In this document: one piece after another, positions 27,400 through 36,507 of the stretch
Layout: each line of letters starts with the position of its first letter
Numbering within the stretch: position 1 is the stretch's first letter
Assembly: GCF_002269255.1 (NCBI RefSeq)
Contig: NZ_CP022823.1
Location: 682,001 to 746,000, forward strand
DNA: 64,000 nt
From: Klebsiella quasivariicola
GTDB taxonomy: Bacteria > Pseudomonadota > Gammaproteobacteria > Enterobacterales > Enterobacteriaceae
Direction of reading: 5' to 3'
Program-made: the position numbers and the translations under genes
The notes under the pieces: generated by a model
Databases searched by the model: none
Told to the model about the DNA's origin: nothing
The model's input: the letters and a program-made list of their open reading frames with translations, nothing else

Positions 27400-27981
27400 T
27401 TAACCAAAAATTTCCGCGAGATGCTTGCGATATTCTGCGATATACCGTGGCACATCAGGCATTTTAATCACATCGTTGGCGATAAAGGTCGGCAACGCCT
27501 CCATGCCGAGGAACTGATTGGCTTTATGGAACGGCAGGTAAACGCCGTCAACGCCGACGCCGTGGAAGAACTGTTCTTTGTCAGTGAAGGCTTCCATGGG
27601 CGCGTTCCAGGTCAGGGAAAGCATATATTTTTTCCCCTGCACCAGGCCGCCGGAGCCATATTTTTTGCTGGCATCAGAGCGGGTACGGCCGTCGCTGGCG
27701 TACAGCGAGCCGTGGCCTTCGGTAAAGACATCATCCATATATTTCTTCACCGTCCACGGAGCGCCCATCCACCAGCCAGGCATCTGCCAGATCACCACAT
27801 CGGCCCACAGGAAATTCTGCACTTCTTCTTTTACGTCGTACTCGCTTTCGGCGCGAACGCTTTTAACATCGTGTCCGGCGTCGCGCAGATAACTCTCCGC
27901 GACCTCGGTCAGGGTGTCGTTCAACTGGCCATTCGAGTGAGCGAACTTTTTCGCCCCATTAATAATCAGAATGTTGCTCAT
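27400..27981 (-). CDS. mdaB: NADPH:quinone reductase MdaB
   Basis: Flavodoxin-fold FAD enzyme (193 aa) that reduces quinones by two electrons. The start MSNILIINGAKKFAHSNGQL includes the flavin phosphate-binding region, and WQMPGWWMGAPWTVKKY is the conserved active-site segment. A tandem ATG (27984) exists; the second is chosen because GAGGA lies 6 bp before it. In E. coli the gene is influenced by the adjacent qseBC system. Confidence 0.95.
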   Translation of the reverse strand: MSNILIINGAKKFAHSNGQLNDTLTEVAESYLRDAGHDVKSVRAESEYDVKEEVQNFLWADVVIWQMPGWWMGAPWTVKKYMDDVFTEGHGSLYASDGRTRSDASKKYGSGGLVQGKKYMLSLTWNAPMEAFTDKEQFFHGVGVDGVYLPFHKANQFLGMEALPTFIANDVIKMPDVPRYIAEYRKHLAEIFG

Positions 27982-28087
27982 CATTTGTCCTCAATCATGA
28001 AAATTTGCCGACGATCTTACCCCGCGAAGCGGGGCAGTAAAATAAGCAAAATGTGCAAAGTCTTTTGCCAAATGAGCAATAATCTCG

Positions 28088-29437
28088 CTACCAGTACACG
28101 CGAGCTTCGAAGCCGCCGTCGCGCGCGTTAGCAAATTCAACCTGCATGCCGTGCAGCGAGGCGATGCGCCGGACGATTGACAAGCCCAGGCCGCTGCCCG
28201 GCACATCCTGCCCTGGCGGCCGGTAAAAACGCTCGCCAATGCGCGCCAGCGCCTGCGGGCTGATGCCAGGGCCGTTATCGCGCACCCGAAACTCTCGGGC
28301 GTTGAGCGTGATATCGACCTGACTGCCGCGCGGGCTATAGCGCACCGCGTTATCCAGCAGGTTGCGCACCAGCAGACTGAGCAGCAGCGGCTGGCCGGTG
28401 CGGGCGATATTGCTGGCATTGAGATGCAGGCGTAGCTCAATGCCGGATTGCTGTGCCGGGTGGTACATTTCCATCACCGCTGACTGTAACAGATCATCAA
28501 GCGCGATCTTCTGCACGTCGTCCAGCTGGGCGAGAGAGTCCAGCCGCGACAGCGTCAGCAGTTGATCCACCAGCCGGGTGGCGCGATCGATCCCCTGGTG
28601 AAGCTGGGCCAGCGCTTTCTCACGTCCTTCTGCATCGTCCATAGAGAGCTGGGCGACTTCAGTCTGCACCTTCAGCGCCGCCAGCGGGCTGCGTAACTCA
28701 TGGGCGGCATCCGAGGTAAACCGACGCTCGCGCAGCATGGCGTCATGGGTGCGCTGGAACAGCTGGTTCAGTGCGTCAACCAGCGGGCGAACTTCGGAGG
28801 GAATTTTCTCTACGCTGAGCGATTCCGCCGAATCCGGGGCGCGCAGGCGCAGCGTACGCGCCAGATTTTTCAACGGCGCCAGTTCGCGGCTTAATAGCAC
28901 AATAAGCAGCACGAACATCAGCGGCAGGGCGATCATCCACGGGGTGAGCTGTGAGGTGACGATATCCATTGCCATTTCGCGCCGATAATCCCACTCCTGT
29001 CCGACGGCGATGCGATGACGACCATCGGCGGTGGTTAACCACAGGAAGCGCCACTCGTCATCATCGCCGCGCAGGTAGCCATTGCTGAACCCCTCGCGCT
29101 GCGAGTTCCACTGAATATCCTCTCCGTTCTCACCATCGTTAAGCACCATGGTGCCGTCGCGAGTGAAGATGGCGAACGCCAGCGCGTCGTCGTCGATGTG
29201 TCCATGCCGCACCTTTTTCTTTTCACCCGTCGAGGCGGGCGGGGCGCGCAACTCATCGAAATGCATGGCGCTCAGGCGGCGGGCGAACAGAAGTTGCTGG
29301 GTATCAAACAGCTTATCCAGCTTTTTGCTGGTTTGCTGCCAGGCGATCACGCTGGCGATGCCCCAGGCGGCCGCGGTGAGCACAGCAAACAGCAGCGTCA
29401 GACGGACGCGCAGGCTCAGGCGGGCAAGTCGTTTCAT
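28088..29437 (-). CDS. qseC: Sensor histidine kinase QseC
   Basis: Membrane histidine kinase (449 aa). It has a first transmembrane segment near residues 12-30, a periplasmic sensor region, a second membrane segment near 160-180, a HAMP-like linker, the HisKA box SDAAHELRSPLAALK with the phospho-His near residue 246, and a HATPase domain with RDNGPGIS and GSGLGLSIV. In E. coli it responds to adrenergic and AI-3 signals and shares cross-talk with PmrB. Its ATG overlaps the qseB TGA by 4 bp. Confidence 0.95.
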   Translation of the reverse strand: MKRLARLSLRVRLTLLFAVLTAAAWGIASVIAWQQTSKKLDKLFDTQQLLFARRLSAMHFDELRAPPASTGEKKKVRHGHIDDDALAFAIFTRDGTMVLNDGENGEDIQWNSQREGFSNGYLRGDDDEWRFLWLTTADGRHRIAVGQEWDYRREMAMDIVTSQLTPWMIALPLMFVLLIVLLSRELAPLKNLARTLRLRAPDSAESLSVEKIPSEVRPLVDALNQLFQRTHDAMLRERRFTSDAAHELRSPLAALKVQTEVAQLSMDDAEGREKALAQLHQGIDRATRLVDQLLTLSRLDSLAQLDDVQKIALDDLLQSAVMEMYHPAQQSGIELRLHLNASNIARTGQPLLLSLLVRNLLDNAVRYSPRGSQVDITLNAREFRVRDNGPGISPQALARIGERFYRPPGQDVPGSGLGLSIVRRIASLHGMQVEFANARDGGFEARVYW

Positions 29438-30093
29438 GCGTCACCCAGGGTATAGCCGATGCCGTGGACGGTGCGGATAAAGTCACTCCCGAGCTTGCGG
29501 CGCAGATGATGGACGTGAACTTCCACGGCGTTGCTGGAGACCTCGTCGTCCCAGGTGTAGAGCTTTTCTTCGATAAGCTTGCGCGGCAGTACGCGACCGG
29601 CGTTACGCAGCAGCAGCTCCAGCAGGGCGAACTCCTTCGGCTTCAGCGTCAGGCTTTCACCGTCGAGGCTGGCGGTTAAACGGTTCGGGTCGAGGCTCAC
29701 CTTGCCGTGGCGCAGCTCACTGCTGCTCTGGCCGTGCGCGCGGCGGATCAACGCTTCGAGGCGCGCCGCCACCTCAATCAGGGCGAAAGGTTTGCACAGG
29801 TAGTCATCGGCGCCCAGGCGCAGGCCCTCCACTCTCTGGTTAAGGGCATCGCGGGCGGTGAGGATCAGTACCGGCTCATGGCGGCCTTTGTCGCGCCATT
29901 CGCGCAGAATATCGAGGCCATCGATGCCGGGAAGGGTGAGGTCGAGGATTGCGGCGTCGTAGGGGGCGCTGTACAGGGCGTTCTTGCCCTCCAGCCCGGC
30001 GGTAAACCAGTCAATGCTAAAGCCCATTTTGCTCAGCCCGACCTTGATGCCGTCGCCGATCAGCTTGTCATCTTCCACCAGTAATATGCGCAT
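29434..30093 (-). CDS. qseB: Response regulator QseB
   Basis: OmpR-family response regulator (219 aa). The receiver domain has the acidic pair in VEDDK and the phospho-acceptor Asp51 in AAILDLTLPGIDG; the C-terminal winged helix includes VEVHVHHLRRKLGSDFIRTV. The ATG at 30093 gives the family length. It is transcribed first, with qseC overlapping by 4 bp. A PmrA/QseB-type direct repeat lies in the divergent promoter region at 30177-30193. Confidence 0.96.
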   Translation of the reverse strand: MRILLVEDDKLIGDGIKVGLSKMGFSIDWFTAGLEGKNALYSAPYDAAILDLTLPGIDGLDILREWRDKGRHEPVLILTARDALNQRVEGLRLGADDYLCKPFALIEVAARLEALIRRAHGQSSSELRHGKVSLDPNRLTASLDGESLTLKPKEFALLELLLRNAGRVLPRKLIEEKLYTWDDEVSSNAVEVHVHHLRRKLGSDFIRTVHGIGYTLGDA

Positions 30094-30176
30094 GTTTCCC
30101 TCCAACGATCCTGTTTCCTTGCGCAGTAAACCGCGTTGAAGCGGGTGATGTACAGCATTAAAATTTCTTTTTTCCG

Positions 30177-30193
30177 CTTAAGAAGTCGTTAAG
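30177..30193 (+). promoter_or_regulatory. PmrA/QseB-type box upstream of ygiW
   Basis: The direct repeat CTTAAG-N5-GTTAAG matches the half-site and spacing of PmrA/QseB operators. It lies between the divergent qseB and ygiW genes, about 50 bp before the ygiW start. In E. coli and Salmonella ygiW is a target of these regulators. The match is seen in the sequence; binding is inferred. Confidence 0.6.
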
Positions 30194-30242
30194 TTTTGTC
30201 GGGCGTAATAGGATCCATATCAACACGAAGGGAGAATATAAG

Positions 30243-30632
30243 ATGAAAAAAATTGCTGCGATGACCGCGATCGTTGCCCTGGTTTCTATGCCGGTACTGG
30301 CTGCCGGACAGGGCGGATTCACCGGTCCTTCTTCGACCACTCAAGGGGGCGGATTTACCGGCCCAAGCGGCGCGGTCACCACCGTCACTAATGCCAAATC
30401 GCTGCGGGACGATACCTGGGTGACCCTGCGCGGCAAGATCACCGAGCGCGTTTCTGACGATCTCTATAAGTTCCAGGATGCTTCCGGGGTCATCAATGTC
30501 GATATCGACCACAAGCGCTGGAACGGCGTGACCGTCGGCCCGCAAGACACGGTCGAAATTCAGGGGGAGGTCGATAAGGACTGGAACTCGGTGGAAATCG
30601 ACGTTAAACAGATCCGTAAAATCACGCCATAA
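30243..30632 (+). CDS. ygiW: BOF-domain periplasmic stress protein YgiW
   Basis: Periplasmic OB-fold (BOF family) protein of 129 aa with a signal peptide (MKKIAAMTAIVALVSMPVLA). The mature part has a glycine-rich repeat, GGFTGPSS then GGFTGPSG, and the conserved DDTWVTLRGKI core. Related proteins (YdeI, VisP) link to hydrogen peroxide, metal and antimicrobial peptide stress and interact with the envelope. It is divergent from qseB across a 149-bp region with a PmrA/QseB-like box. Confidence 0.94.
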   Translation: MKKIAAMTAIVALVSMPVLAAGQGGFTGPSSTTQGGGFTGPSGAVTTVTNAKSLRDDTWVTLRGKITERVSDDLYKFQDASGVINVDIDHKRWNGVTVGPQDTVEIQGEVDKDWNSVEIDVKQIRKITP

Positions 30633-30709
30633 GGCCAGCGACGAGAAGCGCAAGATCGGTCAGGAATCGCTATCCTCGCTCTGTCAGAGTAGGTCGCGAG
30701 GAGGAGACG

Positions 30710-31579
30710 ATGAACGATATTAAGGCCAGCCCGGCGTATGTCGGGCGCTTCCAGCGTGTCTGTAGGTACATTGCGCGCCATCTTGATGAGCCGCTGTCGC
30801 TGGAGGCGCTGAGCGCGATAGCGCACAGTTCGCCTTACCATTTTCACCGGCAATTTAGCGCTTATACCGGCATTCCATTGTACCGGTACATCCAGTGGTT
30901 GCGTCTGCGACGCGCCTGTTGGCGCCTGGCGTTCAACCCCCGCGATAAAGTCATCGACATTGCCCTTGATGCCGGGTTTCAGAATGCGGAGTCGTTCAGC
31001 CGTGCCTTCCGTACCGCGTTTGACCAAAGCCCGACCCAGTTCCGGCAGCAACCGGACTGGGCCGAGTGGCATCGACGCGTACCGAAACATACGCTACAGG
31101 AGCAAACGTCGATGGACGTCAATATCATTTCCTTCCCCACCACCCGGGTAGCCGTACTGCAACATCGCGGCAGCCCGGACCTTGTCAACGCCACCGCCGC
31201 GCGTTTTATTGCCTGGCGTAAGACGAGTGGATTATCGCCCGTCGCCACCCGCGATACCTGGGGGATCGCCTGGGACGATCCGCAGACCACCCCGCAGGAG
31301 GCATTTCGTTTTGATATCTGCGGCACGGTCGAGCGGCCGGTCGGTGAAAACGCCTTTGGCGTGATTAACGGCGAAATCCCCGGCGGACGCTGCGCCGTCG
31401 TGCGCCATCACGGCTCGCTGGACACCCTGGCGCAGAGCGTCTGGTTTCTCTATCGCGACTGGCTACCCACCTCAGGCGAGACGTTACGGGATTTTCCGGT
31501 GTACTTCCGTTACCTCAATTTTGTCCATGAGGTGGCTGAGCATGAACTGCAAACCGATATTTATCTGCCGCTGGCCTGA
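30710..31579 (+). CDS. AraC-family regulator with GyrI-like effector domain (full-length YgiV relative)
   Basis: A 289-aa Rob/SoxS-like regulator. Residues about 12-110 form the double helix-turn-helix AraC domain (SLEALSAIAHSSPYHFHRQF and DIALDAGFQNAESFSRAF). Residues about 135-289 form a GyrI-like small-molecule-binding domain (DVNIISFPTTRVAVLQHRG, RFDICGTVERPVGENAFGV). E. coli has at this same position YgiV, a protein of about 160 aa corresponding to only the second domain. GAGGAGGAG gives a strong ribosome site. Target genes are not known; it may bind hydrophobic cationic compounds like other GyrI-domain regulators. Confidence 0.9.
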   Translation: MNDIKASPAYVGRFQRVCRYIARHLDEPLSLEALSAIAHSSPYHFHRQFSAYTGIPLYRYIQWLRLRRACWRLAFNPRDKVIDIALDAGFQNAESFSRAFRTAFDQSPTQFRQQPDWAEWHRRVPKHTLQEQTSMDVNIISFPTTRVAVLQHRGSPDLVNATAARFIAWRKTSGLSPVATRDTWGIAWDDPQTTPQEAFRFDICGTVERPVGENAFGVINGEIPGGRCAVVRHHGSLDTLAQSVWFLYRDWLPTSGETLRDFPVYFRYLNFVHEVAEHELQTDIYLPLA

Positions 31580-31700
31580 TTAAGCGTGATGGAATCCTCA
31601 GCCGATCTCACGCCCTGTGACTCAGGGCGTGAGATCGGGTATTATCGCGGGTAGTTTTGCCGTCCGAACGGTCGGTACCCAGATTGAGGATCCACGATTA

Positions 31701-33959
31701 ATGAGCGATATGGCAGAGCGCCTTGCGCTGCATGAATTTACGGAAAATGCTTACCTGAACTACTCCATGTACGTGATCATGGACAGGGCATTACCGTTTA
31801 TTGGCGATGGCTTAAAACCGGTCCAGCGTCGCATCGTCTATGCGATGTCCGAGCTGGGGCTGAACGCCAGCGCCAAATTCAAAAAGTCCGCCCGTACCGT
31901 CGGCGACGTGTTGGGTAAATATCACCCGCACGGCGACAGCGCCTGCTATGAAGCGATGGTGCTGATGGCGCAGCCGTTCTCTTACCGCTATCCGCTGGTG
32001 GATGGCCAGGGGAACTGGGGGGCGCCGGACGATCCGAAATCCTTCGCCGCCATGCGTTACACCGAATCCCGTCTGTCAAAGTATGCCGAGCTATTGCTTA
32101 GCGAGCTGGGACAGGGGACGGTCGACTGGGTGCCAAACTTTGACGGCACGCTGCAGGAGCCGAAAATGCTGCCGGCGCGCCTGCCAAACATTCTGCTCAA
32201 CGGCACCACCGGCATCGCGGTGGGCATGGCGACCGATATTCCACCGCACAACCTGCGTGAAGTGGCCAAAGCGGCGATTACGCTGATTGAACAGCCGAAA
32301 ACCACACTCGACGAGCTGCTGGATATTGTGCAAGGGCCCGATTTCCCGACAGAGGCGGAGATCATCACCTCGCGGGCGGAAATTCGCAAAATCTACCAGA
32401 ACGGGCGCGGCTCAGTACGCATGCGCGCGGTGTGGAGTAAAGAGGACGGCGCGGTGGTGATCAGCGCGCTGCCGCATCAGGTCTCCGGCGCCAAAGTGCT
32501 GGAGCAGATTGCGGCGCAGATGCGCAATAAAAAGCTGCCGATGGTTGACGATCTGCGCGACGAATCGGATCACGAAAATCCGACCCGTCTGGTGATTGTC
32601 CCGCGCTCCAACCGGGTGGATATGGAGCAGGTGATGAACCACCTGTTTGCCACCACCGATCTGGAGAAGAGCTACCGCATCAACCTCAATATGATCGGCC
32701 TCGACGGACGCCCGGCGGTGAAAAACCTGCTGGAGATCCTCAGCGAGTGGCTGGTGTTCCGTCGCGATACCGTGCGTCGCCGTCTGAATCATCGGTTAGA
32801 GAAAGTGCTGAAGCGCCTGCATATCCTCGAAGGTTTGCTGGTGGCGTTTCTCAATATCGATGAAGTGATCGAGATCATCCGCACCGAAGATGAACCGAAG
32901 CCGGTCCTGATGTCGCGTTTTGGCATCAGCGAAACCCAGGCGGAAGCGATTCTGGAATTAAAGCTGCGCCACCTCGCCAAACTGGAAGAGATGAAGATCC
33001 GCGGCGAGCAGAGCGAACTGGAAAAAGAGCGCGATCAGCTGCAGGCGATTCTGGCGTCTGAACGTAAGATGAACAACCTGCTGAAGAAAGAGCTACAGGC
33101 CGATGCCGATGCCTTCGGCGACGATCGCCGTTCGCCGCTTCACGAACGTGAAGAAGCGAAAGCGATGAGCGAGCATGACATGCTGCCGTCCGAGCCGGTG
33201 ACTATCGTTCTGTCGCAGATGGGCTGGGTGCGCAGCGCCAAAGGGCACGACATTGACGCCCAGGGCTTGAGCTATAAAGCCGGCGACAGCTGGAAGGCCT
33301 CGGCGAAAGGCAAGAGCAACCAGCCGGTGGTGTTTATCGATACCACCGGGCGCAGCTATGCCATCGATCCGATTACCCTGCCTTCTGCGCGTGGCCAGGG
33401 TGAGCCGCTGACCGGTAAGCTAACGCTGCCACCGGGCGCGACCGTCGAACATATGCTGATGGAAGGCGACGATCAGAAACTGCTGATGGCCTCCGATGCC
33501 GGCTACGGTTTTGTCTGCACCTTCAACGATCTGGTGGCGCGCAACCGTGCCGGTAAAGCGCTGATCACCCTGCCTGACAACGCCCACGTGATGCCGCCGC
33601 TGGTGATTGAGGACGAGTCCGATATGCTGCTGGCCATCACCGCCGCCGGGCGGATGCTGATGTTCCCGGTCAGCGATCTGCCGCAGCTGTCGAAGGGCAA
33701 GGGCAACAAAATCATCAACATTCCTGCGGCGGAGGCTGCCGCAGGTCAGGACGGTCTGGCACATCTGTTCGTTCTGCCGCCGCAGAGTACGCTGACCATT
33801 CACGTCGGCAAACGGAAGATCAAACTGCGTCCGGAAGAGCTGCAAAAAGTTACCGGCGAGCGCGGCCGCCGCGGTTCGCTGATGCGTGGGCTGCAGAAGA
33901 TCGACCGTGTAGAAATCGACTCGCCGCGCCGTGCCTCGGCGGGCGATAGCGAAGAGTAA
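31701..33959 (+). CDS. parC: DNA topoisomerase IV subunit A ParC
   Basis: DNA-cleaving subunit of topoisomerase IV (752 aa). The catalytic Tyr is at 120 (AAMRYTE) after the quinolone-resistance region GKYHPHGDSACYEAMV. Ser80 and Glu84 are the wild-type residues, so no common ParC fluoroquinolone-resistance change is present. The C-terminal beta-pinwheel domain is complete. The ATG at 31701 (MSDMAERLALHEFTENAYLN) gives the E. coli length; the longer upstream frame overlaps the promoter region. Confidence 0.98.
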   Translation: MSDMAERLALHEFTENAYLNYSMYVIMDRALPFIGDGLKPVQRRIVYAMSELGLNASAKFKKSARTVGDVLGKYHPHGDSACYEAMVLMAQPFSYRYPLVDGQGNWGAPDDPKSFAAMRYTESRLSKYAELLLSELGQGTVDWVPNFDGTLQEPKMLPARLPNILLNGTTGIAVGMATDIPPHNLREVAKAAITLIEQPKTTLDELLDIVQGPDFPTEAEIITSRAEIRKIYQNGRGSVRMRAVWSKEDGAVVISALPHQVSGAKVLEQIAAQMRNKKLPMVDDLRDESDHENPTRLVIVPRSNRVDMEQVMNHLFATTDLEKSYRINLNMIGLDGRPAVKNLLEILSEWLVFRRDTVRRRLNHRLEKVLKRLHILEGLLVAFLNIDEVIEIIRTEDEPKPVLMSRFGISETQAEAILELKLRHLAKLEEMKIRGEQSELEKERDQLQAILASERKMNNLLKKELQADADAFGDDRRSPLHEREEAKAMSEHDMLPSEPVTIVLSQMGWVRSAKGHDIDAQGLSYKAGDSWKASAKGKSNQPVVFIDTTGRSYAIDPITLPSARGQGEPLTGKLTLPPGATVEHMLMEGDDQKLLMASDAGYGFVCTFNDLVARNRAGKALITLPDNAHVMPPLVIEDESDMLLAITAAGRMLMFPVSDLPQLSKGKGNKIINIPAAEAAAGQDGLAHLFVLPPQSTLTIHVGKRKIKLRPEELQKVTGERGRRGSLMRGLQKIDRVEIDSPRRASAGDSEE

Positions 33960-33962
33960 ACG

Positions 33963-33993
33963 CCTCTCCTCCCGTCTTTGACGGGAGGAGGCG
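33963..33993. terminator. Inverted repeat after parC
   Basis: Strong stem pairing CTCCTCCCGTC with GACGGGAGGAG around a TTT loop, 3-5 bp past the parC stop. It is followed by GCGAAAAAATG and not by T residues, so it may act as a 3'-end stabiliser or a weak terminator. Confidence 0.5.
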
Positions 33994-34150
33994 AAAAAAT
34001 GCCGCAAAATCGTTGTTTATTCAGGCGTTGCGATTAACAATGTCCATCATCAGGGACCCAGGAAGAACGGTCCCGGCCTGCGCAGAACTCGTGAGCCTGC
34101 CTTCTGCCAGCAGCGAATAATTCTAAGCGGTTTGGGTTTTAGAGGTAGCT

Positions 34151-34888
34151 ATGCTATTCATTTTTCGAGTAATTTTTGTGGTCATTTATTGCATCGTGGT
34201 GTGCATACTTGGCTGTCTGTACTGCTTGTTCAGCCCGCGTAATCCAAAACACGTTGCCACTTTCGGCCATCTGTTTGGCCGCCTGTCTCCGGTATTTGGT
34301 CTCAAGGTGGAGCTACGCAAACCTGCTGACGCGGAAAGCTATGGCAACGCGATCTACATCGCTAACCACCAGAACAACTATGATATGGTGACGGCGTCGA
34401 ATATCGTGCAGGCCCCGACGGTCACCGTGGGTAAAAAGAGCCTGCTGTGGATCCCGTTCTTTGGCCAACTGTACTGGCTGACCGGTAATCTGCTGATTGA
34501 CCGTAATAACCGAACCAAAGCGCACGGCACCATTGCCGAGGTCGTCAACGCCTTTAAAAAGCGTAAAATTTCGTTCTGGATGTTCCCGGAAGGGACCCGC
34601 AGCCGTGGCCGCGGCCTGCTGCCGTTTAAAACCGGCGCCTTCCACGCGGCGATTGCCGCCGGGGTACCCATTATTCCGGTGTGTGTCTCGAATACATCGA
34701 ATAAAATAAAGCTCAATCGCTGGAATAACGGTCTGGTGATCGTGGAAATGCTGCCGCCGGTGGATACCACTCAGTTCGGTAAAGACAACGTGCGCGCGCT
34801 GGCGACGCATTGTCGCGAGCTGATGGCCGCCAAAATTGCTGAGCTGGACAACGAAGTGGCTGAGCGCGAAGCGGCCGGCAAGCAATAA
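34151..34888 (+). CDS. plsC: 1-acyl-sn-glycerol-3-phosphate acyltransferase PlsC
   Basis: Inner-membrane enzyme (245 aa) making phosphatidic acid from lysophosphatidate, the second acylation step after PlsB or PlsY. The acyltransferase motifs are clear: NHQNNYDMV (HX4D) near residue 72, and FPEGTRSRGRGLLPFKTGAF near 143-162. One or two N-terminal hydrophobic segments anchor it. The neighbours parC and ftsP match the E. coli order. Confidence 0.97.
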   Translation: MLFIFRVIFVVIYCIVVCILGCLYCLFSPRNPKHVATFGHLFGRLSPVFGLKVELRKPADAESYGNAIYIANHQNNYDMVTASNIVQAPTVTVGKKSLLWIPFFGQLYWLTGNLLIDRNNRTKAHGTIAEVVNAFKKRKISFWMFPEGTRSRGRGLLPFKTGAFHAAIAAGVPIIPVCVSNTSNKIKLNRWNNGLVIVEMLPPVDTTQFGKDNVRALATHCRELMAAKIAELDNEVAEREAAGKQ

Positions 34889-34971
34889 GACAGGAAACGC
34901 CGCCAACGCGTGCGTATTGCTGGCGGGAAACGAATTCCCTTTTTCATTTGTCAGTATGTCATGGAGTTAAT

Positions 34972-36384
34972 ATGTCACTCAGTCGGCGTCAGTTTATTAA
35001 GGCTTCCGGCGTAGCGCTGTGCGCTGGCGCCGCGCCGCTGAAGGCCCATGCCGCCGGCCAGCAGCCTGCGCTGCCGGTTCCGCCGTTGCTGGAATCCCGT
35101 CGCGGCCAGCCGCTGTTTCTGACGCTGCAGCGTTCGCATTGGTCATTTACCCCCGGCACCCGTGCTCCCGTCTGGGGGATCAATGGCCGCTATATGGGGC
35201 CGACGATCCGCGTCTGGAACGGGGATGACGTTAAGCTTATCTACAGCAACCGCCTGACTGAGAACGTGGCGATGACCATCCGCGGCCTGCAGGTACCTGG
35301 CCCGCTGATCGGCGGCGCGGCGCGTATGATGTCGCCGAATGCCGACTGGGCGCCGGTGCTGCCTATCCGCCAGAGTGCGGCGACGCTGTGGTATCAGGCC
35401 AATACGCCAAACCGAATGGCGAAACAGGTTTACAACGGCCTGGCGGGCATGTGGCTGGTGGAAGATGAGGTCAGCAAGAATCTGCCGATCCCTAACCACT
35501 ACGGCGTTGATGACTTCCCGGTGATTATTCAGGATAAACGGCTGGATAACTTCGGCACGCCGGAGTATAGCGAACCAGGAAGCGGCGGCTTTGTGGGCGA
35601 TACGCTGCTGGTTAACGGCGTGCAGAGCCCGTATGTCGAAGTGTCGCGCGGCTGGGTGCGCCTGCGCCTGCTGAACGCCTCCAACTCCCGGCGCTATCAG
35701 CTGCAGATGAGCGATGGCCGACTGCTGCATGTGATTTCCGGCGACCAGGGGTTCCTGCCGGCGCCGGTTTCGCTCAAGCAGCTGTCGCTGGCCCCAGGGG
35801 AACGGCGTGAAATTCTGGTCGATATGACCAACGGCGATGAAGTATCCATTACCTGCGGCGAAGCGGCGAGCATTGTCGACCGTATCCGCGGCTTTTTTGA
35901 ACCGTCAAGTATTCTGGTCTCCACGCTGGTGTTGACCCTGCGCCCGACCGGGCTGCTGCCGCTGGTCACTGACAGTCTGCCGGTGCGTCTGCTGCCGACC
36001 GAGCTGCTCTCCGGCACGCCAATCCGCAGCCGGGATATCACCCTCGGTGACGATCCTGGCATCAACGGCCAGCTGTGGGATCCGCAGCGTATCGATATCA
36101 CGGCGCAGCAGGGAACCTGGGAGCGCTGGACGGTGCGCGCCGACCGCCCGCAGTCGTTTCATATTGAAGGAGTGATGTTCCAGATCCGGAACGTCAATGG
36201 CTCGATGCCTTTCCCGGAAGACCGGGGCTGGAAGGACACCGTGTGGGTCGACGGGCAGGTTGAGCTGCTGGTCTACTATGCCCAGCCGTCGTGGCCACAC
36301 TTCCCGTTCCAGTATCTGAGCCAGACCCTGGAGCTGGCCGATCGCGGCTCGATTGGCCAGATGCTGGTGAATCCCGCGCCGTAA
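34972..36384 (+). CDS. ftsP: Cell division protein FtsP (SufI)
   Basis: Tat-exported periplasmic protein (470 aa) of the multicopper-oxidase fold that protects or stabilises the divisome under stress. The twin-arginine signal MSLSRRQFIKASGVALCAGA is intact and ends near AHA. The cupredoxin domains are recognisable, but the HCHxxxH-type copper-ligand motif near the C-terminus is absent, as in E. coli SufI, which binds no copper. The start at 34972 places the SRRQFIK motif correctly. Confidence 0.96.
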   Translation: MSLSRRQFIKASGVALCAGAAPLKAHAAGQQPALPVPPLLESRRGQPLFLTLQRSHWSFTPGTRAPVWGINGRYMGPTIRVWNGDDVKLIYSNRLTENVAMTIRGLQVPGPLIGGAARMMSPNADWAPVLPIRQSAATLWYQANTPNRMAKQVYNGLAGMWLVEDEVSKNLPIPNHYGVDDFPVIIQDKRLDNFGTPEYSEPGSGGFVGDTLLVNGVQSPYVEVSRGWVRLRLLNASNSRRYQLQMSDGRLLHVISGDQGFLPAPVSLKQLSLAPGERREILVDMTNGDEVSITCGEAASIVDRIRGFFEPSSILVSTLVLTLRPTGLLPLVTDSLPVRLLPTELLSGTPIRSRDITLGDDPGINGQLWDPQRIDITAQQGTWERWTVRADRPQSFHIEGVMFQIRNVNGSMPFPEDRGWKDTVWVDGQVELLVYYAQPSWPHFPFQYLSQTLELADRGSIGQMLVNPAP

Positions 36385-36507
36385 TCTCTGCAGCCCTGGC
36401 CGGAATACGGTCAGGGTTTGAGAAAATCCTCCTTCATTTCCACTATCATTCCGGCTTATAATCCACGCCCTTTTGGTTATTTTTTTATCATTTTCCCCGG
36501 AAGCAAT

